Source: Chara braunii (taxonomy: Eukaryota > Streptophyta > Charophyceae > Charales > Characeae). Taken from it: a stretch of 40,550 nt of DNA. A model generated the notes under the pieces. The model saw only the letters and a list, made by a program, of their open reading frames with translations, did no database searches and was not told the origin of the DNA. Of this stretch, positions 18,633-28,758 are shown piece after piece; position 1 is the first letter of the stretch; every line of letters starts with the position of its first letter. Location: assembly GCA_003427395.1 (NCBI GenBank), contig BFEA01000918.1, forward strand, positions 263,847 to 304,396, given 5' to 3'. The position numbers and the translations under genes are program-made.

Positions 18633-19105
18633 TTTCTTTTTTTTTTGGGGGGGGCGGAGATGTTTTGATTGAATTCCTACCGTTTACCTTTGGTAATGAC
18701 AGCAAATGCTAATGCATCTTCAATTTCTATTCGATGCCAAGTTTTGGAAAACTGTGAAGATGAGGGGTATGATTTTTTTTTGTCAATTTGAAAGAAACAT
18801 CATCGGCCTTGTACTGGTCCCATGATTAGGGTAGGGAGTGTCTGACTCATTCAATTTGGCAGTGCGTAGAAGGCAAAGTCGAGCTCAAAACCCTCTACAG
18901 TGAAGCTTTCACGTTTTTCTTTATCTAAAATCGGAGGTGGAGGGCAGGGGCGGGAGGCAGACCTGACCCTTGTGCCTCCGGACTCCTTTCTTTAAAATTC
19001 CTTGGGATTCGACCCCATGCGCTGTAAGTTGACTTTTTTTTTTTTTTTTTTTTTTTTTTCCCTGTGAGTTAACGTTTACATGCGTGTACAGCCACAATTC
19101 AGGTT
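18633..19105. other. Intergenic; homopolymer T tract
   Basis: Poly(T) at about 19033-19059. No supported gene. Confidence 0.4.
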
Positions 19106-19443
19106 CCGGGGGCCAAGTCCCGCTTACTGCAATCCTTCATTCGGGACCCTTTTTTTTTTTTTTTTTTTTTTTTTTTGAGAGAGAAGTAACTTTATATTTC
19201 AAACATGAGTAAACCCTTGATTTTTCTAGTCACGTTTTTGGTTCTAAATCCACTTCAGGCATCCCTCGAATACAACACATCCCCACCCAACCCTAAAGCT
19301 GGGTTGGGATACATTCACAATCTTTCCTGGCATTGGAGAAAGATTCGCGAAAACTGAAAACCGTGACCGCGCCGTACTTTTCCCCTCTTTGTAATCTATG
19401 GGGTCGAAATTGAGAATTTCGGGTAAGTGGGACTACACCCCGG
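19106..19443. repeat. Candidate fold-back element with related arms
   Basis: 19106-19140 (CCGGGGGCCAAGTCCCGCTTAC) faces its diverged reverse complement at 19408-19443 (GTAAGTGGGACT..CCCCGG). The arms are of the same family as 18319-18423. Inside are poly(T) at about 19150-19176 and non-coding sequence. It may be an element 338 bp long or two separate arm copies. Confidence 0.5.
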
Positions 19444-19519
19444 GACCATCCTCCCGGTTTCCCTCCTCAGCTATTATACCAGCAAGCCGCACCTCTCACG
19501 CCTGCCCGTACTTCACAGC

Positions 19520-19672
19520 ACGGCACGAGCTCTCCCGGATACGCAGCCACATCCGTGGAGGCTTGAGCACCGATGTGGCTGCTCCGGGGTTCCAATAAAA
19601 AGGGCCTGAAAGGCCGTCCTGTCCAGATTCGACACGTAATTGGTTGGGCTTAAAAGAGTTAGCCTTTTTTTC
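19520..19672 (+). mobile_element. SINE 3' fragment (tail type 1)
   Basis: GGAGGCTTGAGCAC, GTGGCTGCTCCGG.GTTCC, GGCCTGAAAGGCCGTCCTGT and TTGGTTGGGCTT match 34600-34735 in the complete SINE. The tRNA-like head is missing. Confidence 0.7.
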
Positions 19673-19716
19673 CTTCTTTTTTTGCTTAACACGGCAGGAA
19701 AATTTTAAAATCTGCC

Positions 19717-20180
19717 TTTTTTTTTTGTTTTTTCAACTATGTTCTTCTCTCAATTTCACCTCGCACTACCTACCTACCACTACTCCTAATTGTAGGCATA
19801 CGGGGAACCCCGTAGCAGCCAGAACCATGTTCACGAGAGAACATGCAGGGGCCTCCGATACCGGCCAGGGGACAGCCGGTAGCATCAGGGGATAAAGCCC
19901 TGGGGACCAATCTCCTGTGCCTCCCCTCAGGTCCCCTCCCCTACGAACATCAGCAGACTCTGCTATGCCGATCGGGGGATCCAGTGGTCTATCTCTTGGG
20001 TAGCGGGTGCCAAGTATGCCCAGGAAGGTACATGAGGCCAATGGGGATTCAACCAACGACCTATTTCTAGGTGGCGGGCGCCAAGCTTTCTCAGGAAGGT
20101 ACATGGGGCGGATGGGGATTGAACCCAAGACCTCCTGAATGCCACTTGCGTGCCTTACCAACTGAGCTAGGCCGCTGCAT
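19717..20180 (-). mobile_element. tRNA-derived SINE, complete, tail type 2
   Basis: On the minus strand it starts ATGCAGCGGCCTAGCTCAGTTGGT (box A at TAGCTCAGTTGG), continues through GCAAGTGGCATTCAGGAGG to box B GGTTCAATCCC, and a GC-rich body with GGGGAGGGGACCTGAGGGGAGG. The tail ATTAGGAGTAGTGGTAGGTA is followed by AAATTGAGAGAA and an A-rich end (the T run at 19717-19733). The internal boxes are the RNA polymerase III promoter inherited from a tRNA. Confidence 0.85.
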
Positions 20181-20329
20181 AAATTGCCATAGACATTGGT
20201 GTGGTGAGTCCTCTGTTGCTAAAGGATGAACCTCATGTAATCTTTTTTTTTCCTCCTCCACCTTTTTTTTTTTTTTTTTTTTTTTTTTATAAGAGAGTCC
20301 GGGGAGAGGTCTGGTCGGGGGCTGGTAGT
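20181..20329. other. Intergenic; poly(T) run
   Basis: T tracts at about 20241-20250 and 20262-20288. The latter could be the tail of a reversed retroposon, but no body was recognised. Confidence 0.4.
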
Positions 20330-21540
20330 AAAAGATTGCTTGACTCGCTCGCAGGCCTGGAGGAAATCAGAGTTACCCAAAAGAAGTCCCAGGGGGGCTC
20401 ATCCTCCTTTCAGGTGGTTATGCAGGCCATCCCAGTTCATGAATGGAAGATAAATGTCCACAGATACGGTTGGCAAGTGGCTAACACCAACGGCTCTGTC
20501 GACAAAATCCCCCTCTCAGACTATTCATCTCAGCTAGGCTATAATCTACAGTCAGAAACCGCAGTCTCTCCAAACAGGCCTTTCCCTAAGTTGGGCTCAA
20601 AAGGCTTCCTCTCTCAGTCTACAACCTCTCTCTCCAAAGTGGCTCTTATCCTTCATCCATCTACTACTCTCAACTATAGAAGTTAAGATTGGTGGTTTAC
20701 AGTGGTTACATGTACATTCTTGTGTTCCCACCTCCCTGTGATGTTCAGAAAAAAGGGATGGACGTACCTGTTCTCTGTGACGCATGTCCCCACCCCTGTT
20801 TAGAAGATGGACTACACCTCTGGTGGGAATGCGTCATCGCCAGAGGGTTCTGGGAATTTCTCAATAAGCTCTGGTTGGAGGCATACAACGTCAAAGACTT
20901 CTGGAACCAGGACATAGTCTTCACAGGCAGGGTGCAGCCCTGTTTCCATAAACAACAGGCACAGAAGGTAAGTATCTTATTCAGAGCGAGAGCCTTCTGG
21001 CAAATTTGGATAGCCAGAAGGGACAGGAAATGTCTTGCTACAATAGATCCTCTTCCTTCTCTTATTTCCCAATTCAAGCATGCCATGCGACTAGATATCA
21101 CAGCAGACTGGCATAGACTTAAGAACTCATCAACATCTGACGAGGTGGCGTCCTCGCAATTCCGTAAGAAATGGGCATCTCCCTTCCTTTGGGCCGACCT
21201 GGTCAAGGATAATAGACTGGTCTACTCCAAGCTCCTATGGGATCAGCGGCCCATCAGAACTTGAAACACAATCTAATCTGGCAGCATCATAAATGCTGAG
21301 AGGGTCACATACAACCGCCTACCTCATCCAATACCTTTCCCCTCCACAGTCTTTCTTTGCAAATTCTCCCTTTCCCCTCTCTGATTTTATCTCGGACAGA
21401 GCACTCCGGGTAGACTGTGAGGGCCCCGGCCTCAGCTTTATTTTGCTATAAGGGACGTTGGGCCCGGTTCCCAACACGTGCTGCTCCCCACGAATAAGAA
21501 AGGAGCCAAGCCAAAGAAAGAATAAAAGAAAAAAAAAAAA
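20330..21540 (+). mobile_element. LINE 3' fragment (ORF2 C-terminus, 3' UTR, A-rich tail)
   Basis: The clearest part is 20689-21264. Its frame reads CDACPHPCLEDGLHLWWECV followed by ARGFW, the CxxC...H...C zinc-binding motif near the C-terminus of plant L1-like ORF2. A tail with ITADWHRLKN..S resembles the one in the first LINE (IIADWRR). 21265-21528 is 3' UTR with GTGAGGGCCCCGGCC, comparable to 4615-4630, and 21529-21540 is poly(A). Sequence 20330-20688 is probably degraded ORF2 and less certain. No RT domain remains. Confidence 0.75.
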
Positions 21541-21655
21541 GCCTCTTTTTGCCGAGACGGAGTAGAACTGCACGCTACCCTTTTGCTGAAGCGCCAGCAT
21601 GACATTTTTTCTTTTGTTTTGGCTGGGGCCGCCAGGCATTTTGGTTCACTGGCCC
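21538..21655 (+). repeat. Dispersed GC-rich module, forward copy
   Basis: GCCTCTTTTTGCCGAGAC, TGAAGCGCCAGCATGAC and GGCTGGGGCCGCCAGGC are the reverse complement of 17585-17705. It starts immediately after the LINE poly(A). Confidence 0.75.
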
Positions 21656-22087
21656 CTGGCCTCCAAAGAATGTGGTATAGGACCTATAGGTTATATTCAC
21701 TTGGGGCCTCGCCACACCACTGTTGAAACGAATGCATCTTCTGACAGACGGATGTCCAGATGGATGTCTGGATTGGTCTGGGGCGGACTAATGTGGACAG
21801 TCTGGAGCAGTCCAGATGGAGGTCCAGCTGGGTGTCTGGATTGGTCTGGTGTCCGGCTCCAGCGTAGCCACACTATAAACAAATAACTGGGAAAAGGGCA
21901 GCTATGGCATTGCAAGCGGCAGTATTAGTGGCAGTTGTAACAAAACCCTAAAACGTTTTGTGTATGTGATTTATCTGAACTCGCACAAGGAAGTCTTGAC
22001 GAAGGTTGAGTTGGCTCTCCATCCAACAATTGGACCGGGGTAAGATCCAATTGCACCCAAAATGCATGCTAAAGACGAGTTAAAGAA
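21656..22087. other. Intergenic with TCTGGATTGGTCTGG direct repeats
   Basis: GTGTCTGGATTGGTCTGG-type sequence occurs near 21765 and 21833, surrounded by GTCCAGATGG repeats. No gene. Confidence 0.5.
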
Positions 22088-22187
22088 AACAGGCCTAGGT
22101 CAGTTGGTACACGCACGAATTGTTACAATGCAGACCTGAGTTCAAATCCTGATGAACTAGATGAATGAAATTAAATATTTCTGACTT
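22088..22187 (+). mobile_element. Short tRNA-derived SINE
   Basis: GGCCTAGGTCAGTTGGTACACG resembles a tRNA D-arm with box A, and GAGTTCAAATCCTG resembles box B. It ends AACTAGATGAATGAAATT, shared with 26085-26185. Confidence 0.65.
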
Positions 22188-24552
22188 ACCTAGGGCCACG
22201 ATGATATCTCAAGACCAACGCCCAGCTCCAGCCTTGTAGAAAATTGCAAGTTTCCAACTCCGAAATTTTCTCGGTTCAGGGCTACCAGAACACGATGGCT
22301 AGCGGCACCAGCCACAAAAGAAAAGAAGTGTGCTGCTGGCGGTTTTGAAAAGGTTGGCGCGCAGTGCAGCGTCTCCAGGCGTGGGTGTACTGGTGGTTTA
22401 AAAGAAGGAAAAGACGATGTCGACTCCCTATCCAGCCATTGGATTGTGATAGGGCCAATGCGAGGTGTTATCATTTCAGAGCAGGGGAAAGAAGAAGCAG
22501 AAAAGTGAAAAAAACTTTAAAAAAGAGCAAAAAGAACAGTGAAAATGATAAGGGTGACATGGTCTCTGACATCTGATACACCAATAGACTTACTGTCCCA
22601 GATTCGAGAGAGATTCTGCAACCCCAAGTCAAAGGCTCAGGTGCAAGCCTTTTCAGAAAATGAAAGGGAAACAGGAATTACACTTCTCTGAATCTGGCAT
22701 TTACTTCTTTTGTTTTCTTGATTCATTGAGGGGGGGGAGGGGTAGGAAGCTCGGAAGTTATTATGGTGCGATCGCTTTCAGGCGGTCCCAATGTGCAGGA
22801 TCACCCATGCTACACACACAGCATATAACTGGTGTATGTTGGTGTGGCTAGGGGTGAGCTTATCCTGATGCTATTGGTCGGTGCCAACCAACAACCCATT
22901 TCCAAGCTAGAAAAAAATCAGGACTGTCAGAGGACCCCGATTTATGAGCCGGGCATGATTAGCCCACAGTCGAACTGTTGCGGAGGGCCATGGAAAACAG
23001 GGGTTGGAAACTGGTAGGCTGTTGACACTAAATAGGGATGCCATTTCCTTCAGAATGCCTGTCGTGTCATAGGGCGAGTATGCCCTCAAAGATATGAGGA
23101 CCATGCCACAAATGGTGTGCGCGCGTGACTCAAACCACCAGTACCCCAGGCCTGGCGGCACCGCACTGCGTGCCAAGCTTTGCCGAACTGCTACGCGGCG
23201 TACATGTTTTCTTTTTGGGCTGGTGCCGCCAGCCATTGTGGTCCAGCAGCCCCCCAAGCCTCCAAAATTTTGAGGAGTAGGCGATGAAGAAATCCTGCAA
23301 GACTGGGACCGCGTACTGGCGGTTTGAAAGGTTTTATCTGGTGAACTGATAGCCAAACAATTGCCATTCTGTCTCTACTAGACCAAACAATTGCCATTCT
23401 GTCTCTACTAGACTGAGGAGCTGTCACCCTGTGATCACCCTGGACTCAAAGCCCACTTCACCTCGATTATTCATTTCTGGCCATTAAACCACCAGTACCT
23501 TTCCCAGCTATTTTTCACAGGCGCACCGGGTAACGTGCTGGGCTGAAATGGAAGGGCGGCCACCGATAAATTGAATTGGCGGCCTCTCTCGATTTTCGGG
23601 CCGGCATGCAGTGGCCGCGGCCGAAATATGGGAAAGGTACGGGTGGTTTAATGATGAAAAATCAACTGGGACCTCACCCCTGGAAACTGGTGGAGGTTTG
23701 CCAGCCTCTGCTGCAGCTGTATTCAAGTTGCTGGCCTCTTTCCATAGCTTCAAGATAAGTGCTGGTTAAGATCAATAGTGATTCCTATACATCCAGAGAT
23801 TATCTCAATAGAGAATCCTTTCTTAGGATCAGGCACCACTGGTACTATGTAGAGATGATGTCAGCATGAACTCCTGAGGTGCTCGGAGCCAAGTGGCACA
23901 GTCTAAGGTAACAACACATCCACATGAGTAGTAGATGCCTAACACCATTAGCTCAGTATTGAAGAATAAGGTGTGAGAAATCACGTGCTCCCTTCCCCAG
24001 CATGATGGTTAGATACAGGGAGCTGCATCCCCACTTTCAAAATACACTAGCTATGCTCCAGCAGGGACTTGACAGAGAGGGCTAGGTGATGACTGCAGTC
24101 ACAGTAGTGGGCTTCTGTTGTACACACTGACGACCTTCTCCTGCGGCCTTGCTCTTCCCATAGTGCACTTTCGACGCTCAGCAGCCTTCCTCGATGCAGT
24201 TCTGTGTATGGGACTCTGTGCCCTCAGGCAAACTGAGGATCAGTGGTGCCACGTGAATGAAGTAAGAACTGCCCACCAACTCCTGGGCTGGCCTCTCCTC
24301 TGGGCTGTTAGGTCTCACCAGGATCCAGCGGTCCGGATGAGAGGCCGTTCGAGTAACACTTAGGCCCAGGCCTGAAAAAATGTGGCCTGGGTCCCCACAG
24401 AAGTCCAGGGCCTACCATGCTTCCTGGCGCAACGTAGGACACAGGCCCAGCCTCAAAACGAGCTGGGCCAGAAACGTGAAACAGTACACACCAGAGATCT
24501 GGATAGGAGAAAAGTCCTGAAAGTCCATCCAGACCAGGCAAAATAGACTGAN
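22188..24552. other. Repeat-derived intergenic region, no gene
   Basis: It contains dispersed-module copies at about 22275-22375 (ATGGCTAGCGGCACCAGCC) and 23155-23255 (GGCTGGTGCCGCCAGCC). The motif CTGGTGGTTTAA or its reverse occurs at about 22388, 23128, 23305, 23486 and 23638. A short direct repeat GACCAAACAATTGCCATTCT lies near 23340-23410. Nothing coding is convincing in 23760-24552. Confidence 0.5.

Positions 24553-24629
<77 letters not shown>
24553..24629. repeat. (GA)n microsatellite, block 1
   Basis: About 38 uninterrupted GA dinucleotides, starting after an ambiguous base. Confidence 0.97.
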
Positions 24630-24630
<1 letters not shown>

Positions 24631-24651
24631 AGGTAAGTCTCCAATCTTGCG

Positions 24652-24945
24652 GCTGACCTCATCGTACTTCCATCGATAGGATAAGCAAAATGGAACGAAT
24701 CTACCACTATCACTTGGAAATCTACAATGCCACACACGTGTGTGTGTGTGCATGGGCGTGTGTGTGTGTGTGTGTGCGTGTGCGGGTGCGGGTGCGCGCG
24801 CGCGTGTGTGTGTGTGCGTGAGAGAGAGAGAGAAAATTATTGTGGATGCCCTCATGGTACTTCCATGGATAGGATGTCCAAAATCAAATGAATCTAACGC
24901 TAGAACATGGAAATATACATTGCCACACGTCTGCGTGTGTGCGTG
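24652..24945. repeat. Higher-order repeat: spacer plus GT block, twice
   Basis: GTACTTCCAT.GATAGGAT with following AATGAATCTA-type sequence and GCCACAC(GT)n occurs at 24652-24760 and 24854-24945, each bounded by GA repeats. Confidence 0.75.
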
Positions 24946-24954
24946 TGCGTATGA

Positions 24955-24967
24955 GAGAGAGAGAGAG

Positions 24968-25034
<67 letters not shown>
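24955..25034. repeat. (GA)n microsatellite, block 3
   Basis: GA dinucleotides with one CG interruption. Block 2 is a short one at 24822-24833. Confidence 0.97.
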
Positions 25035-25038
<4 letters not shown>

Positions 25039-25521
25039 CAACTAATTGGCCCAGGCCGATTCTCCAGAAACAAATGTAGAGAGAATGGTTTCGAGGCTGG
25101 TCTGGGGGTTGTGATGTTCTCCCGCATCATTAACGGAAGTAGACTCGCACCGCTGCACTTGGTCCGACTGTCATCCAGGCGGCTGCAGGGAGGAGAAACA
25201 CGCAAGAACTGAGATGAGCACCTATGGCGACCTACTCCAGCTGGGTTTCTCCTGGACGCATCTTCTCCCAATGATTTCTGGGCCCGAGTCCCACTTCTTT
25301 GCCCGCATTCATTTCTAGCCGTTCATCTCTGTAACCTAGGGTCAGGAAGGAAGGATCCGGGGACGTAGGAGCTCCTCCCTCCCCCGAATAAGTCCAAACT
25401 GTTGTTTCGTGCGTGAATGCTGCTGTGGGACTTTCTCTTTCGGGAAATGTGGGGATGTAATCAAGGTAAAGTTTCAGCTTTAGTTCCCTATCTTCTTGTT
25501 GCTCATGAGCTCTACTTGATC
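25035..25521. other. Intergenic with an arm-family fragment
   Basis: GGGCCCGAGTCCCACTTCTT then CATTCATTTCTAGCC (25277-25318) belongs to the CCCGGGTCAAGTCCCACTTA repeat family. No gene. Confidence 0.45.
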
Positions 25522-25617
25522 GTTTCTCGATTCATGACACGTGTCATTGGCTGCGCAGGGGCCATGCTAGTCTCCTCTCGTTATCGTTCCAATTCTCCCG
25601 GATGTGTCGAAGGGCAG
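25522..25617 (-). pseudogene. U6 snRNA-like sequence (reverse strand)
   Basis: On the minus strand it reads CTGCCCTTCGACACATCC, GAATTGGAACGATA, then CTAGCATGGCCCCTGCGCA, ATGACACG and AATCGAGAAACG, the U6 order from the 5' stem-loop to the 3' end. The AGC triad survives. The ACAGAGA box reads differently (AACGAGAGG), so it is unlikely to work in splicing. It is the best-preserved U6-like copy in the window. Confidence 0.85.
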
Positions 25618-26084
25618 GAATAGTGCCGTTTGATTTCCAATGGTGATTCATTTGCCCGGCCATTATTTTTCGGCATCGAATCTCTACGCGAGCTCTCGAA
25701 CTCTTTACTACCGTAGTTGAATCTGTGATGAAATAGTGACTCTCTGTTCTGGAAGATATAGACTGGATTGGAGCGATCAACTGTGCAAGATCTCAAGCGG
25801 GTCATGCTGCACTTGTCATCCCCGAAATTCCAGGCTTGCTGCTAAGATGTTTCAGCAGGGAGGAAAACAAAAGGAAAAAAAAAGAAGAAGAAGAACTGTC
25901 GATGAAATCTTCCGCCGCTACTCCAAATCGCGCCGAACTGGGGTTCCGCTCGTTCCTCACAGAAATAGGGCGTCACCCGTGAGCTGATTTTTTTTTTTTT
26001 TTTTTTTTTCCCCCCCAGGCCTTTACCATGGCCCGTGCAATTTTGTTCATTAAGGGTGGGTCGTAAGAGCAGCACTCTTCACCA
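25618..26084. other. Intergenic; nothing recognised
   Basis: A poly(T) tract at about 25988-26009 followed by C is the only structure. No gene. Confidence 0.4.
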
Positions 26085-26185
26085 ACGGGCCTGGCTCAGT
26101 CAGTACACCTATGAGCTGTTGAGTACATCGAATCCAGCTGCAACTAGATGAATGAATTTTAGTGAAATAAAAATAATTGTAAATT
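26085..26185 (+). mobile_element. Short tRNA-derived SINE
   Basis: GGGCCTGGCTCAGTCAGTAC (box A region), ACATCGAATCCAGCT (box B-like) and the end AACTAGATGAATGAATTTT match the element at 22088-22187. Confidence 0.6.
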
Positions 26186-26417
26186 AGCTGGTGCCGTTCA
26201 GTTTACTCGAGGCCCTCGCCCTTCCTTCCCAAAAATGATAAGAAAGAAAAAGAAAAAAAGCAGCAGCAGCACTGTTAAGTCTGCCGAAGAGGGTGGCGAG
26301 CTGCCTCTGCTGGAGACGGGGTCTAGCGTCTCCTCCCTTAACGACTGACGGACATCATGTTTTTATTCCGGGGCGTGAGCGGCACTGATTGCCCCCCCAA
26401 CCCCTTTTCGGGAAAGG
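26186..26417. other. Intergenic; nothing recognised
   Basis: A-rich and short GCA triplet runs. No gene. Confidence 0.4.
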
Positions 26418-26504
26418 AATTACTGTCCGCCAGTTTGGTGGCGCCACGTGGCGGCCCTATGTCCTTCCGTGCGCTTTCGTTCCTTCGTCTTAATAACGTG
26501 CGTG
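26418..26504 (+). repeat. Repeat shared with 5307-5393
   Basis: AATTACTG, CCACGTGGCGGCCCTAT and CCGTGCGCT in the same order and orientation as at 5307. See the entry there. Confidence 0.7.
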
Positions 26505-26809
26505 ACGTGGGTTCGGGGTTCACCTGAACCTGGACCACCAAGCGGGAGACGAGGTGGCGACAAGAGGGAGAGAGAGGGAGACCAGGCGGCGACGAGAGGG
26601 AGACGAGAGGGAGACGAGAGGGAGATGAAGTCATGTCCCACCAGCACGATGCAACGGGCGGGAAAAGGGAAATGAATGAATGGATGAAGGAAGGAAGGAA
26701 TGAATGAATGACGAGTGAGGGATCTGTTTTTCATTTCACTGGAAAAGGACGAGATATTATATTTCTCCAAGTAGTAAGAATCGGCGAGTACTAATAATAG
26801 ATAGGTCCG
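26505..26809. repeat. Purine-rich region with an 11-bp tandem repeat
   Basis: GACGAGAGGGA is repeated at 26591, 26602 and 26613, and related GAGGTGGCGA units precede it. GAATGAATG repeats follow at about 26670-26710. Confidence 0.75.
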
Positions 26810-27240
26810 AAGTAAATGATCGGTGAAAGGCTATTGATTGGCACAAATCAACTGGTGGGTGCAAAGTAATCGATCAGTGGAAAAAAAATGAGTTGATCAA
26901 ATAACTGATCAGAATTAGTTATCTGTGCATGAACCAATGCAAACAGGAGGAGCGATTGCGTATCACGGTCCGCCCAATCAGCACTAGTTGATCTGTGAAA
27001 AATGAATTGATCGATTTCGAATCAATCGACCAATGCAAATTAATTGACAAATGACAGTTAATTAATTGAGCGGTGTAAGTTGATCGATCCATGTTCCAGG
27101 TCAGCGGTCTCAGACTAATCCATAATAATAAACAGTCCATCCGGATCCAGACTTGCAAAATTAGATTGGATGAGACCAATCGGTCGATTTTCAATCCATT
27201 GATCCATCGAATGTGGTTGTCAATCAAGATGGATCCAAAT
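26810..27240. repeat. Degenerate short tandem repeats rich in GATC
   Basis: Variants of TGATCGATC and AATCGAT, commonly followed by AGTG.AAA, recur roughly every 20-30 bp across the stretch. GATCCAT variants continue near 27190-27240 and 27575-27650. No gene. Confidence 0.6.
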
Positions 27241-27857
27241 AGATAGATAGGTTGATCGCTGCTGGATTATTCAAGAGGCATGGTTGTTTTTTTTTGTTTT
27301 TTTTTTTGTTTTTTTTTTTTTAATTAATAACAGTAATGACAGTAAGGCACTCGAAGTGATGTGCGTACCCTATGCAGACAGCCAGGTGCTGGGCATGCAC
27401 CTCGCTGTACTGTAAAGGCAGACACGCTCTCAATGGCCTATTTGAGGCAATACGTTCCCACCAGGGTGGTCTATCTTTTGTGTCATCTCCCCAATGATGA
27501 TCCATTATTATTACTGTAAGGGAGGGAGTGAAGGAGGGATTCATCCATTCCCGATATATTCTGTTTCCAACCCAGATCCATGAACCGGTCCCGATTCCAG
27601 TCCTGATCCATTGATTCATCCAGACTCAAATTCGGAGCCATTTATCGATCTATGAAGGAAGGATAACTGCTGCCGTTTGCCAAAGTATAGTAAGCTCTAT
27701 ATTAGAAGAAGAAAAAGAAAAAAAAAAAGCACAAAACCCAGAGTCAGTGCCAGTCCTTAGGGATTTTCAATTTGTACTTTGGCAAGATCTTGAAGTGTGG
27801 TGGCCATTTTTTTTTCATTTTCACTCACATTTGGTGACGGGTGCGGCGAGGGCAGGA
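27241..27857. other. Intergenic; nothing recognised
   Basis: T-rich tract at about 27286-27322 and an A-rich run near 27710-27730. No supported gene. Confidence 0.4.
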
Positions 27858-28758
27858 ACAGGAAAGTGTGGAATTCATAAGTGTGGGAGAGGGGAGAGAT
27901 GGTAAGTGTCAGACAAGATCTTAAACTTTACGCTTACTATTTTCCTTCCTTTTTTTGGAAAGGCAGCACGTTGGAGTCACACCCAACGTCGTTCAGAATA
28001 TTAGTCTGAGTACGCAGCTTGAGCAAATTAGCAGTTCCCGAAATGGTGAGCCCAAAAAAAAAGGCGACTGTAAATCTGCTTCTGGTCGGCTTTCTGTATT
28101 GCAGGAGGTAATTGATAGGAGCTCCACGACTTCAACCTTTCGAGAGAGAATCGCCTGGATGTAGGTACTGTGGGCTTATTCCCCCCCTGTGTGATTTTTC
28201 AGAGAGGGGCTTCAACTTGATGAAAGAAAGAAAGGGGAGGTGAGATTGCGAGAGATTGCGAAAGGGCAAAGGCCAGTGAGGGTGTGAGCCTGTGACTTGG
28301 TGTGAGTATGCGAGTGACATGGAGAGAGAGCTCGTATTGGCCGTACAATGAACTTCTTTACAGTATTTACATGGGGAGAGTGTGTGTGCTTTAGGGCCAA
28401 ACAAAGTAGCTTCCTTCGGCCTTCTAAGAGCACAGCCACTGCTCGTAGCGGAAAACAATGCAACAGTCAATGCACTCACAAAAGGGCACTTCCTCGGGGT
28501 GGCCATCTCCACAGTTATCTGCACAGAAATGTTAAGCGGGGCCAAACAACGCTTTTCACAACTGCTGAGGTGTATTATGCTTTCTGACTACCACCTTGGA
28601 ATTTTCAAGTTTCGAGTTCTTATTCTATGAGTTAAAAGAAATTGGCGCTTTTGGAAAAGTAGAAGCAAACCCATTGTGAGGAGGCCATTGGAGAGTGCAG
28701 GGCAGGTAGGAAAATACAGCAGCAGCACCGAGGGGGAGAGAATTGCAAAACAAGAAGC
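27858..28758 (+). promoter_or_regulatory. Upstream region of gene B (putative promoter and 5' UTR)
   Basis: Conserved with 6178-7317: GCACGTTGGAGTCACACCC (about 27966), AATTAGCAGTTCCCGAAAT (about 28027), an acceptor-like TATTGCAG near 28100 and TGTGTGATTTTTCAG near 28190. In-frame stops block any N-terminal extension of gene B. The promoter role is inferred. Confidence 0.45.

Noticed and set aside
24412-25045. Reading frames rich in serine/leucine, threonine/histidine or arginine/glutamate
   Set aside because: They are translations of GA/CT and GT/CA repeats.
25522-25617. Functional U6 snRNA gene
   Set aside because: The ACAGAGA box is changed, and I found no convincing promoter elements or terminal T run in the right place. 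It is treated as a pseudogene.
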